A program made the translations under genes and the position numbers. The notes beneath the pieces are model-generated. The model ran no database searches. It saw only the letters and a program-made list of their open reading frames with translations, and was not told the DNA's origin. Positions 1-6,439 of a stretch of DNA of 7,950 bases are shown piece after piece. The stretch lies in the NCBI GenBank assembly GCA_027014185.1, contig JALWEK010000173.1, forward strand, positions 1 through 7,950. The letters run 5' to 3'. The DNA comes from Aquificaceae bacterium. Its GTDB lineage: Bacteria > Aquificota > Aquificia > Aquificales > Aquificaceae. Position 1 is the stretch's first letter, and each line of letters begins with the position of its first letter.

Positions 1-4
1 TTTT

Positions 5-24
5 GCCCCTCCGCCCGGAGGGGC
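5..24. terminator. GC-rich hairpin downstream of tmk
   Basis: A perfect 8-bp inverted repeat: GCCCCTCC (5-12), loop GCCC, GGAGGGGC (17-24). It begins 4 nt beyond the tmk stop codon. On the plus strand it is followed by CTTTCT, a short U-rich tail; on the minus strand it is followed by AAAA as far as the window shows. By sequence it therefore fits better as an intrinsic terminator for a plus-strand gene lying left of the window, though the strong stem could also protect or end the tmk transcript. The window edge hides the rest of the context. Confidence 0.55.
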
Positions 25-28
25 CTTT

Positions 29-634
<606 letters not shown>

Positions 635-637
<3 letters not shown>

Positions 638-1234
638 ATCTCCCCAGTACCTCTGCTCCTTCCAGGGATCTCCCACCATGTGGTATCCCCTCTCCTCCCA
701 GTATCCGGGCCTGTCCTCCTTCCTGAACTCTATACCCCATACGTACTTGGCGCTCTTCCAAGCGTAGAGCTTTGGGACCACGAGCCTGAGGGGGAAGCCG
801 TGCTCCCTAGGTATCGTCTCTCCGAACATCTTGTAGGCGAGGATGGAGTCCTCCTGGGCGAAGAACTCCAGGGGCATGTTGGTGGTGTAACCTTCGAGAC
901 AGTAAACGAAGACGTACCTCGCCTCCGGCTTCGGTTTAACCAGCTTTATTATCTCCTGCGTAGGAACGCCCTCCCACTGTATCTCCTTCACGCTCCACCT
1001 GGTAACGCAGTGAAAGTCGGCCACGAGCTCCACGGACGGAAGTTTTAAAACCTCCTCGTATGTGAGCTCTATCGGGCTTTCCACCTCGCCCCAAACCTTG
1101 AACCTGTATCTTTCTATGTCGAAGTTGGGAAGCCTCTCAACTATATCGTAAACTATCGGGTACTGGATCCAGTGCTGTCCGGGAGGGAGCCTGTCCTTCC
1201 TAAGGTTTATAGGGCTAACTATCCTCTTCTTCAT
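635..1234 (-). CDS. Sulfite oxidase-like molybdopterin-binding oxidoreductase (COG2041-type, cytosolic)
   Basis: A 199-residue protein consisting essentially of one oxidoreductase molybdopterin-binding domain, the fold shared by sulfite oxidase, plant nitrate reductase and MsrP/YedY. Key motif is HCVTRWS (residues 75-81), with Cys76 as the expected Mo ligand. Further family blocks are LEGYTTNMPLE (113-123) and EHGFPLRLVVPKLYAWKS (144-161), which line the cofactor pocket. There is no Tat or Sec signal peptide, no haem domain and no dimerisation domain, so it is probably cytoplasmic, unlike periplasmic MsrP or SorA. Substrate and electron partner cannot be read from the sequence; sulfite is possible in a sulfur oxidiser, but this short subfamily is poorly characterised. 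The ATG is preceded by a weak GGAAG about 10 nt upstream. It is likely co-transcribed with tmk and faces the 108-residue gene across 66 bp. Confidence 0.88.
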
Positions 1235-1300
1235 CGCTCTATATCTTCCGAAGCACCAAACCGATCCACAATGACGGAGGACAGATAAATTAATTTAGGT
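1235..1300. promoter_or_regulatory. Divergent intergenic region, AT-rich next to the plus-strand gene
   Basis: This 66-bp gap separates the minus-strand oxidoreductase from the plus-strand 108-residue gene and must hold promoters for both. On the plus strand the last 15 bp are AT-rich, with TAAATT (1286-1291) and TAATTT (1291-1296) as possible -10 boxes. The only purine-rich ribosome-site match is GGAGG at 1276-1280, 20 nt before the ATG at 1301 and too far for normal use. No convincing -35 hexamer is seen on either strand. Confidence 0.35.
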
Positions 1301-1627
1301 ATGCTGGACAAGTCTGAGCTCGATGAAGAACTCCTTAAGGAGATAGCGAGCGTAGGTGGAGGTTACGGAGCAAAGATCGAAGGCTACATGTCCGAGATGA
1401 GGAGGATAAAGAGGGCAGTCTCATACCTGAAGCTGAGGATCGAGAGGGAGAGAAATCTCCCAACCTTATCCATGAGGCTCCTCGTGAGACTGAGGAGGAG
1501 ATTTTACAGCCTGAGGGAGAAAGCCATAGAACAGAGGAGGTATCTGATCATATACAGGGAGGCTTTGGGACTTCTAAAGCACAGAGAGGTTTTTGAGATC
1601 TACAACATAGAGGAGATCAGACTCTAG
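1301..1627 (+). CDS. Small basic helical protein, function unknown
   Basis: A 108-residue protein that I do not recognise. It is very rich in Arg, Lys, Glu and Leu, with no cysteine, no signal peptide and no membrane segment. From about residue 28 onward it reads as long amphipathic helices ([18 protein letters not shown], then [17 protein letters not shown]), so a helical hairpin or coiled coil with a strongly basic face is likely, possibly binding nucleic acid or a partner protein; this is inference from composition. A GGGYG stretch near residues 19-23 may cap the first helix. The ATG at 1301 is the first usable start after an in-frame TAA at 1286, but it has no well-placed Shine-Dalgarno site. 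Its last 11 bp overlap the 3' end of trpG on the other strand. Codon use matches its neighbours, supporting a real gene. Confidence 0.72.
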   Translation: MLDKSELDEELLKEIASVGGGYGAKIEGYMSEMRRIKRAVSYLKLRIERERNLPTLSMRLLVRLRRRFYSLREKAIEQRRYLIIYREALGLLKHREVFEIYNIEEIRL

Positions 1628-2201
1628 CCCTTTGGGCTTGCTCTAAAAAGTTCTTGAGCACGTCCATACCGTGCTCGGAGAGGACAGACTCCGGATGGAA
1701 CTGGACCCCGAAGACGGGAAACTCCCTGTGCTGTACCCCCATGATCTCCTCGTCGTCGGACCACGCGGTTATGCTGAGAACCTCCGGGAGCGACCCCTTC
1801 TCTATCACGAGGGAGTGGTATCTGACGGCTGTAAAGGGGTTTGGGATACCCTTAAATACTCCCTCTCCCGTGTGGAATATCCTTGAGACCTTTCCGTGCA
1901 TAAGGTTCTTAGCCCTTACTATCCTTCCACCGAAGGCCACCCCTATGGACTGATGGCCAAGGCACACACCCAGGATAGGTATCTCCGTATAGAAGGCTTT
2001 TATGACATCTACGGATACACCCGCCTCGGCCGGGGTGCAAGGCCCCGGAGATATAACGATCGCCTCAGGTCGCAGCTCCCTGATCTCTTCGACGCTGGTC
2101 TGGTCGTTTCTCTTCACGATCACATCGGCCCCGAGCGTTCCCAGATACTGTACCAGGTTGTAGGTGAAGGAGTCGTAGTTGTCTATCATAAGGACCTTCA
2201 T
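1617..2201 (-). CDS. trpG: Glutamine amidotransferase, anthranilate / aminodeoxychorismate synthase component II
   Basis: A 194-residue class I glutamine amidotransferase that releases ammonia from glutamine for chorismate-using partners: TrpE to make anthranilate, or PabB to make 4-amino-4-deoxychorismate. The catalytic triad is visible: Cys80 in GVCLGHQS, and His169 and Glu171 in FHPES. The N-terminal [16 protein letters not shown] and the HGK at residues 102-104 are typical of TrpG/PabA. No trpE or pabB is in the window, so the gene may serve both pathways, as one amidotransferase does in several bacteria; trpG is used here in that broad sense. It is the last gene of the minus-strand block, 19 bp after the phosphoribosyltransferase, and its 3' end overlaps the plus-strand 108-residue gene by 11 bp. 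There is no Shine-Dalgarno site; a TATATT lies 7 nt before the ATG. Confidence 0.95.
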   Translation of the reverse strand: MKVLMIDNYDSFTYNLVQYLGTLGADVIVKRNDQTSVEEIRELRPEAIVISPGPCTPAEAGVSVDVIKAFYTEIPILGVCLGHQSIGVAFGGRIVRAKNLMHGKVSRIFHTGEGVFKGIPNPFTAVRYHSLVIEKGSLPEVLSITAWSDDEEIMGVQHREFPVFGVQFHPESVLSEHGMDVLKNFLEQAQRARV

Positions 2202-2208
2202 CAGGATT

Positions 2209-2214
2209 AATATA
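2209..2214 (-). promoter_or_regulatory. Possible -10 box (TATATT) just upstream of trpG
   Basis: In the 19-bp gap between the phosphoribosyltransferase stop and the trpG ATG, the minus strand reads TAGTATATTAATCCTG before the ATG. TATATT matches five of six -10 positions and ends 7 nt before the start codon, which would place the transcription start about 1 nt before the ATG. There is no Shine-Dalgarno match in the gap. This is weaker than the perfect TATAAT boxes at tmk, Uma2 and aspS, and the same region could simply be an unstructured spacer. Confidence 0.3.
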
Positions 2215-2220
2215 CTATCC

Positions 2221-2880
2221 TTAAGATTCGAATAGGCCCCTCTCCTTCGCCCTGTCTATGTAATCCCTAGCCTCCTCATCCGAGAGCTGATGGAAGTCCC
2301 TGTAGAACATACCAACTGCAAAGCTCATCTCACTGGAAGGGCTGTAGCAGACGAACTCATCCGCATACCCTTTAAACCTTTTAGGACTGTCCTTGGGACA
2401 GACGGGGACCGCAATTATAACTCCCTTCGCACCCCTCTTCTTGGCAAAGCCCGCCGCCGCTATGGCTGTGTAGCCTGTAGCCACGCCGTCGTCAACTATT
2501 ATCACCTCCCTGTCTTGGAGATCTGGATAACCACGGGGGAGGAACTTCCTTTCTCTGCTTTTGAGCTCCTCGAGCTCCTTCCTGGCTACCTCGCTTATAG
2601 TTTTAGCATCGAGCTTTGCGTAATTGACCAGCTCCTCATCCAGGTAGGTGGCCCCCTCCGGGTCTATCGCCCCGAAGCCCGCCTCCTCGTTCCAGGGGAG
2701 CCCCAGCTTCCTAACCACAACTATGCTCATAGGAACGCCGAGCTTTTCGGAGACCTTGTAGGCCACCGGGATGCCCCCTCTCGGGATAGCGAGGATTATA
2801 GGTCTATCCTCGAGATGTATCCTGTCCTTTAGGACCTCGGCCAGGAGCTCTCCCGCCTCTTCTCTGTCTTGAAATATCAT
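2221..2880 (-). CDS. Predicted phosphoribosyltransferase (COG1926-type)
   Basis: A 219-residue type I phosphoribosyltransferase fold protein. The PRPP-binding motif is clear: [13 protein letters not shown] (residues 126-138), with the paired Asp and the TGYT loop. The N-terminal block [18 protein letters not shown] (31-48) followed by [19 protein letters not shown] matches the layout of the COG1926 family, whose substrate is not established; general knowledge of the fold suggests transfer between PRPP and a base or related acceptor. The protein is cytosolic, with no signal or membrane segment. Its ATG overlaps the stop of the 117-residue gene (ATGA, 2877-2880), indicating translational coupling. 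Context with a LOG-like protein, which in its best-known relatives cleaves nucleotides to base and ribose 5-phosphate, suggests nucleotide or base metabolism, but that is inference. Confidence 0.9.
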   Translation of the reverse strand: MIFQDREEAGELLAEVLKDRIHLEDRPIILAIPRGGIPVAYKVSEKLGVPMSIVVVRKLGLPWNEEAGFGAIDPEGATYLDEELVNYAKLDAKTISEVARKELEELKSRERKFLPRGYPDLQDREVIIVDDGVATGYTAIAAAGFAKKRGAKGVIIAVPVCPKDSPKRFKGYADEFVCYSPSSEMSFAVGMFYRDFHQLSDEEARDYIDRAKERGLFES

Positions 2881-3230
2881 ACGAGCTTCTCAAATAGAGA
2901 GTTTATGCTGTCGAGCTTCCTGTAAGCCTGAACTATAACGTAGCTCAGCTGATCCCCTTCAGCTATGGAGAGGTCGTAGAGTATAGAGCTGACCTCCTTC
3001 AGGACCTGGTAGAGGGTAGTGTAGTGCTCCTCGCTGAGCTTCTTGTTGGGGTTCGGTATCTCCTTGAAGACCTCACCCACGGCCTCCTTAACCGACCTCA
3101 GATGCTGGGCGAGGGAGAGGATCTCGTAATCGTTCCTGTATATATCAACAACGTCGTTGTATCTCTCCTCTATCTCGGAAAACATAGTGTTGAAGAGCAT
3201 CTCCTCAAGTGTGCTGATGTCCTTTCCCAT
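2877..3230 (-). CDS. Small acidic helical protein, function unknown
   Basis: A 117-residue protein I do not recognise. It is predicted all helical: a first long helix (about residues 7-30, EEMLFNTMFSEIEERYNDVV), a second around 35-56, a short NPNKK turn (60-64), then two helices (66-88 and 95-116). It is rich in Glu, Leu, Tyr and Ser, has no cysteine, no signal peptide and no membrane segment. The start at 3230 is secured by a strong GGAGG 6 nt upstream, although this places the first 26 bp inside the end of the LOG-like gene. Its stop overlaps the phosphoribosyltransferase start by 4 bp. Sandwiched and coupled between two nucleotide-binding enzymes, it may be a small partner or regulatory subunit of one of them; that rests only on gene order. 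Confidence 0.82.
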   Translation of the reverse strand: MGKDISTLEEMLFNTMFSEIEERYNDVVDIYRNDYEILSLAQHLRSVKEAVGEVFKEIPNPNKKLSEEHYTTLYQVLKEVSSILYDLSIAEGDQLSYVIVQAYRKLDSINSLFEKLV

Positions 3231-3669
3231 AAAATTCCTCCACCTTCCTAATAATTTCGTCTGGGCTCTTCACTTTTTCAATCCCGCCCACCTCATGTGT
3301 CCTGTAGCCCACCACGTACTTGCCGAGGATCAGAGCGTAGGCGATCTCCGAGAGGGTCCCCCAGTGTCCACCTATGGCTATCACCATGTCCCCTGTGGCA
3401 ACAACGATCGGGTTTCTGTTCCAGCTCATCCCCGTGTTTATCCTGATGTCCACGTAGGGGTTCGCCTCGTGCCCGTCGTAGGAGGGCATTATGCCTATCG
3501 TTAGCCCTCCCTCTTCTTTCGCTCCTTTGCAGACAGCCTCCATGACGCCGGTCCGCCCGCCGCAAACAACGGCTATATTCCTTTTGGCCAGCTCCCTTCC
3601 CACCTGATAGGCTACCTCGTACTCTTCTTCGGTAGCGGTTGAAGAACCTATTACAGAGATTACCCTCAT
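3205..3669 (-). CDS. LOG-like / TIGR00725-type nucleotide-binding protein
   Basis: A 154-residue Rossmann-like protein of the SLOG/LOG superfamily. Visible blocks: N-terminal strand VISVIGSS (3-10), CGGRTGVMEAVCKGA (36-50) and IGGHWGTLSEIAYAL (99-113), with NRNPIVVATGDMVIAI between. The last block is the counterpart of the LOG motif PGGxGTxxE, with Ile in place of Pro and Glu108 conserved; the first corresponds to GGGxxGLM. Classical LOG proteins are phosphoribohydrolases acting on nucleoside 5'-monophosphates; the short TIGR00725 group lacks a proven activity, so hydrolase, carrier or sensor roles all remain open. The protein is cytosolic. The ATG overlaps the Uma2 stop (ATGA, 3666-3669) with GGAAG 7 nt upstream, and its 3' end overlaps the 117-residue gene by 26 bp, so all three are likely made from one mRNA. 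Confidence 0.88.
   Translation of the reverse strand: MRVISVIGSSTATEEEYEVAYQVGRELAKRNIAVVCGGRTGVMEAVCKGAKEEGGLTIGIMPSYDGHEANPYVDIRINTGMSWNRNPIVVATGDMVIAIGGHWGTLSEIAYALILGKYVVGYRTHEVGGIEKVKSPDEIIRKVEEFYGKGHQHT
3237..3241 (-). promoter_or_regulatory. Shine-Dalgarno site of the 117-residue gene, inside the upstream coding region
   Basis: The minus strand reads GGAGGAATTTT before the ATG at 3228-3230, giving a GGAGG core with a 6-nt spacer. It lies within the coding region of the LOG-like gene, whose stop is 26 bp further on. The quality of the site is the reason for accepting this start despite the overlap. Confidence 0.75.
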
Positions 3670-4184
3670 GAGAGGACTTCCGAGAGCTTTATCTTCAGAT
3701 CCGGAAGGAGCTCGATCTCCTCTTCAAAATCGTAGAGTCTAGCCTCCCTGCCCTCAAACAGAGTAGCTTTTCTCAGTTGGGGATCTACCAGAAGGACCTT
3801 CTCCACCCCAGCCTTAAGGTAATCGAAGACCTTCTCCTCCATCTCGGTGTAGGTGTTGCTTGGGGAGACTATCTCTATCACGAGCTCGGGAGGCGTGGTG
3901 AGAATACCCCTAGGCCTCTCGGGAGAACGCTCCCTGCTTATATAGACCACGTCCGCGGACCTTATCCTGAGGGGACTCTTGGATATAAGAACTCCTACCT
4001 CCCCTACAGCCACGTAGCCTTTTCCCTTCAGCTCTCGTTTAAGCAGGGCGTAAAGCTCTCCTTCCCACTCCCCGTGCTCGAAACCCGTAGGTGCCAACTC
4101 CTTCACCTCTCCGTCTATCACCTCGTAGTTCCCCTCGGGAAGTTCCTTGAGATCCTCTAAGGTGATCTTCTCCTTTAGCTTCAT
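3666..4184 (-). CDS. Uma2 family endonuclease-like protein (DUF820)
   Basis: A 172-residue protein of the Uma2/DUF820 family, which has a PD-(D/E)XK nuclease-like fold. Evidence: the opening EKITLEDLKELPEGNYEVIDGEV (typical family N-terminus, residues 5-27), RSADVVYIS (75-83) with Asp78, PELVIEIVSPSNT (99-111) with Glu104, and KVFDYLKAGVEKVLLVDP (118-135) with Lys118 as the candidate catalytic lysine; an N-terminal Glu (about 21) completes the usual set. The candidate active site looks intact. Members are abundant in cyanobacteria and some thermophiles, often in many copies, and their targets are unknown; some copies may be remnants of mobile elements. It is the first gene of the block 1617-4184 and couples to the LOG-like gene by a 4-bp overlap. 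It starts 24 bp after aspS, with no Shine-Dalgarno but a TATAAT 7 nt before the ATG. Confidence 0.9.
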   Translation of the reverse strand: MKLKEKITLEDLKELPEGNYEVIDGEVKELAPTGFEHGEWEGELYALLKRELKGKGYVAVGEVGVLISKSPLRIRSADVVYISRERSPERPRGILTTPPELVIEIVSPSNTYTEMEEKVFDYLKAGVEKVLLVDPQLRKATLFEGREARLYDFEEEIELLPDLKIKLSEVLS

Positions 4185-4191
4185 ATCAGTG

Positions 4192-4219
4192 ATTATAGAC
4201 CTTAGCCCTCACTCCACAA
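4192..4219 (-). promoter_or_regulatory. Promoter-like TTGTGG-16-TATAAT directly before the Uma2 gene
   Basis: The minus strand has TTGTGG (4214-4219), a 16-bp spacer and a perfect TATAAT (4192-4197), ending 7 nt before the ATG of the Uma2 gene. The -35 overlaps the last codons of aspS. The expected start site is about position 4185, one nucleotide before the ATG, and no Shine-Dalgarno lies in the final 7 nt. This would give the five-gene block its own promoter and a leaderless first cistron. Confidence 0.5.
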
Positions 4220-6020
4220 CCTTTATGTGAACCTCCTTTAGCTGTTTGGGTGTAACGTAGTCGGGCGCGGAGGTGAGCATGCATATTCCCTTTTGGGTCT
4301 TGGGGAAGGCTATCACGTCCCTTATCGAGTCCAGACCCCTCATCAGGGCTACGAGCCTGTCCAGTCCGAAGGCAAGCCCCCCGTGGGGAGGAGCACCAAA
4401 CTTCAGGGCCTCTAAGAGAAATCCGAACTTCTCCTGGGCCTCCACCTCGCCTATCCCGAGGAGCTTGAAGACCATCTCCTGGAGCTCGGTGGTGTGGATA
4501 CGGATCGAGCCTCCTCCCACCTCCTCTCCGTTTATGACCATGTCGTAGGCCCGGGCTCTGACCGAGTGAACGAGCTCCTTTCTCTCCTCGAGATCCTCCG
4601 TCTTCAGGGCTTCCTTCAGCTTGGAAACGTCCTCCTCCTTGGGGGCTGTGAAGGGGTGATGTAGGGAGACGAACCTTTCCTCCTCCTCGTCCCACTCCAT
4701 CAGGGGAAAGTCCACCACCCAGAGAACGTCCCACCCGCTCTCGTCTATCAGGTTGTGGGTCTTAGCGAGTTCTAATCTGAGAGCTGAAAGGATCTTATAG
4801 ACCATCTCCTTCTTGTCTGCGGAGAAGAATATAACGTCCCCCTCCTCAGCGTTCACGCGCTTGAGGAGCTTATCCGTCTCCTCCTGTGAGAAGAACTTAA
4901 CTATGGGGGATGTGAGCTTCCCAGCCTCCACCTTTATCCAGGCTAGGCCCTTGGCTCCCAGCTTCTGAACGAACTTGGTAAGGTCGTCTATCTCCTTCCT
5001 CGAGAGGTTCCCCCCTTTGAAGTTTATCGCCTTTATTATCCCACCCTTCTCCAGAACGCTTTTAAAGACCTTGAACTCGGTATTTTTGAATATGTCCGAG
5101 AGCTCTATGAGCTCTAAGCCGAACCTCCTGTCGGGCTTGTCGGTCCCGTAGCGCTCCATGGCCTCCCGGTAGGAGACCCTCTCGAAGGGGGTTTTGAGCT
5201 CTATCCCAAGGAGTTCCCTAAAGAGCCTGGCGACCAGCCTCTCCGCAACGTCCATAACCTCTTCTTCACGTACGAAGGACATCTCGTAGTCTATCTGGGT
5301 GAACTCGGGCTGTCTGTCGGCTCTCAGATCCTCGTCTCTGAAGCATTTGACTATCTGGAAGTACTTGTCGAAGCCCGCGACCATGAGTATCTGCTTGAAG
5401 AGCTGTGGAGACTGGGGGAGAGCGTAGAACTTCCCTGGATGGAGCCTGGAGGGAACTATGAAGTCCCTCGCTCCCTCTGGGGTGGACTTGGTCAGGAACG
5501 GGGTCTCTATCTCTACGAAACCCTCCTCCTCGAAGAACTTCCTCGTTATCTGGTAGAGCCTGTGTCTGAAGAGGAGGTTCTCTTTCATGGAAAACCTTCT
5601 GAGATCTATATATCTGTATTTGAGTTTTATCTCCTCGGAAACGTGGGTCTCTTCTTCTACCGGGAAGGGAGGGACCTCGGAGGTGTTGAATACCTTTATC
5701 TCGCTCGCCACCACCTCAACGTATCCGGTCTTTAGCTTGGGATTCTCGGTCCCCTCCGGCCTCCTCCTCACCTTCCCCACAACGCCTATCACCCACTCGG
5801 GCTTTACCCTGTCCGCCTTCTCGTAGGCTTCGGGGTTCGAACTCTCTTCGGCGACTACCTGGACTATCCCCTCTCTGTCCCTGAGGTCTATAAAAACCAC
5901 TCCCCCGTGGTTTCTGACCCTGTGGACCCATCCGCAGAGTCTTATCTCCTTATCTACGTCCTCTAAGGAGACCTCCCCGCAGTATTTGTCCCTTTTAAAA
6001 TCTCCGAGAGCTTCTATCAT
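4209..6020 (-). CDS. aspS: Aspartyl-tRNA synthetase, probably non-discriminating (Asp/Asn)
   Basis: A 603-residue bacterial-type class IIb synthetase that charges tRNA with aspartate. Domain order: OB-fold anticodon-binding domain (about 1-105), catalytic core (about 125-295 and 425-560) interrupted by the GAD insertion (about 300-420), and a C-terminal extension. Class II motif 1 is around GFVEIETPFLTKSTPEGA (167-184), motif 2 is FRDEDLRADRQPEFTQID (227-244) and motif 3 is GLAFGLDRL (548-556). His38 in VRNHGG and Gly90 in RRRPEGTENP align with the His/Gly pair of non-discriminating enzymes such as that of Pseudomonas aeruginosa, where the discriminating E. coli enzyme has other residues; such enzymes make Asp-tRNA-Asn for GatCAB to amidate. 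The start has no Shine-Dalgarno and lies 8 nt after TATAAT; no other in-frame start nearby is plausible. It follows a hairpin that may end the cytochrome transcript. Confidence 0.97.
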   Translation of the reverse strand: MIEALGDFKRDKYCGEVSLEDVDKEIRLCGWVHRVRNHGGVVFIDLRDREGIVQVVAEESSNPEAYEKADRVKPEWVIGVVGKVRRRPEGTENPKLKTGYVEVVASEIKVFNTSEVPPFPVEEETHVSEEIKLKYRYIDLRRFSMKENLLFRHRLYQITRKFFEEEGFVEIETPFLTKSTPEGARDFIVPSRLHPGKFYALPQSPQLFKQILMVAGFDKYFQIVKCFRDEDLRADRQPEFTQIDYEMSFVREEEVMDVAERLVARLFRELLGIELKTPFERVSYREAMERYGTDKPDRRFGLELIELSDIFKNTEFKVFKSVLEKGGIIKAINFKGGNLSRKEIDDLTKFVQKLGAKGLAWIKVEAGKLTSPIVKFFSQEETDKLLKRVNAEEGDVIFFSADKKEMVYKILSALRLELAKTHNLIDESGWDVLWVVDFPLMEWDEEEERFVSLHHPFTAPKEEDVSKLKEALKTEDLEERKELVHSVRARAYDMVINGEEVGGGSIRIHTTELQEMVFKLLGIGEVEAQEKFGFLLEALKFGAPPHGGLAFGLDRLVALMRGLDSIRDVIAFPKTQKGICMLTSAPDYVTPKQLKEVHIKVVE

Positions 6021-6028
6021 GAGGGAAT

Positions 6029-6034
6029 ATTATA
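6029..6034 (-). promoter_or_regulatory. TATAAT -10 box directly upstream of aspS
   Basis: A perfect TATAAT on the minus strand ends 8 nt before the aspS ATG; the sequence between is ATTCCCTC, with no Shine-Dalgarno. Transcription would be expected to begin about 2 nt before the start codon, so aspS would be effectively leaderless. The -35 region (about 6052-6058, CTCCTT) is a poor match and falls in the arm of the hairpin at 6054-6074, so promoter and putative terminator are interlocked in this 59-bp gap. Confidence 0.5.
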
Positions 6035-6055
6035 GGTAGATTTGTGAGGGGAAGG

Positions 6056-6072
6056 AGGGGCGGGATGCCCCT
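6056..6072 (-). terminator. Hairpin downstream of the cytochrome c gene, possible weak terminator
   Basis: On the minus strand AGGGGC, loop ATCCC, GCCCCT forms a 6-bp GC-rich stem beginning 7 nt beyond the cytochrome c stop codon; an outer G-C pair after one mismatch lengthens it. It is followed by CCTTCCCCTC, a pyrimidine tract with few U, so efficiency as an intrinsic terminator is doubtful. The plus-strand arm GGAGGGGC (6054-6061) is identical to the arm at 17-24 of the hairpin beside tmk. Confidence 0.45.
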
Positions 6073-6079
6073 TCGGACA

Positions 6080-6394
6080 TTACTTGTGCTTGAGCATGAA
6101 ATCAGCGAGAGCCGAGAGCTCTTCGTCGGAGAGACCCTTTATGGTGGTGAGCTGGGCCTTCATTATGGCAGCTTTCGCAGGATCGACTATGGCGGGCGCC
6201 TGACCCTTTAGAAACTTGACGAGCTGATCCTTCTTACCGGCGTAGGCCTTGGCTATCTTCTTGAGAGAGGGTCCTACGGTGTCGGCGTTCGGCTGATGGC
6301 AGGAAGCACATCCCTTGGACTTGAATATGGCAGCTCCGTCGGCGGCAAAGGTTACCCCTCCTGCAAGAACCACGAGCGCTAGTAGTTTCCTCAT
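6080..6394 (-). CDS. Small soluble cytochrome c (class I, Aquifex c555-like), periplasmic
   Basis: A 104-residue precursor: signal peptide MRKLLALVVLAGGVTFA (1-17) with likely cleavage before ADG, then an 87-residue mature protein. Haem c attaches at CASCH (Cys29, Cys32, axial His33). The second axial ligand is probably Met78 in AAIMKAQL, the only mature-region Met besides Met100. The mature sequence is very close to the Aquifex aeolicus cytochrome c555 I recall, which carries electrons between the bc1 complex and terminal oxidase in the periplasm. An upstream in-frame ATG (6437-6439) would add 15 residues, but that start lacks a ribosome site and would bury the signal peptide; the ATG at 6392-6394 has GGAGGT 6 nt upstream. 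The gene lies 45 bp after the dehydrogenase, in an AT-rich gap that may hold its own promoter, with a hairpin after its stop. Confidence 0.96.
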   Translation of the reverse strand: MRKLLALVVLAGGVTFAADGAAIFKSKGCASCHQPNADTVGPSLKKIAKAYAGKKDQLVKFLKGQAPAIVDPAKAAIMKAQLTTIKGLSDEELSALADFMLKHK

Positions 6395-6400
6395 ATCCGC

Positions 6401-6406
6401 ACCTCC
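6401..6406 (-). promoter_or_regulatory. Shine-Dalgarno site that fixes the cytochrome c start
   Basis: GGAGGT on the minus strand, followed by GCGGAT and the ATG at 6392-6394 (6-nt spacer). It selects the start giving a normal signal peptide over the upstream in-frame ATG at 6437-6439. Confidence 0.85.
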
Positions 6407-6439
6407 GTTTAAGGAAATTCTAATAAAATGATAACACAA

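Noticed and set aside
2414..2800. Two more TATAAT hexamers on the minus strand (2414-2419 and 2795-2800)
   Set aside because: Both are inside the phosphoribosyltransferase, formed by Ile codons (VIIAV and RPIIL), and are not near a start codon, so they serve as a background control rather than promoters.
2221..4184. Reading the Uma2 / LOG-like / PRTase block as a toxin-antitoxin or defence island
   Set aside because: No partner domains typical of such systems (no antitoxin-like DNA-binding protein, helicase or methylase), no mobile-element traces, and base composition like the neighbours. Kept only as a low-certainty hypothesis about nucleotide metabolism.
4186..4734. Minus-strand frame of 182 codons in another phase within aspS
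   Set aside because: Low-complexity Gly/Arg-rich translation, entirely shadowed by aspS with its intact motif 3 in the proper frame.
6395..6439. Upstream ATG adding 15 residues to cytochrome c
   Set aside because: No ribosome site there, it sits at the SDR stop, and it would put a non-signal stretch before the signal peptide. GGAGGT clearly serves the ATG at 6392-6394.
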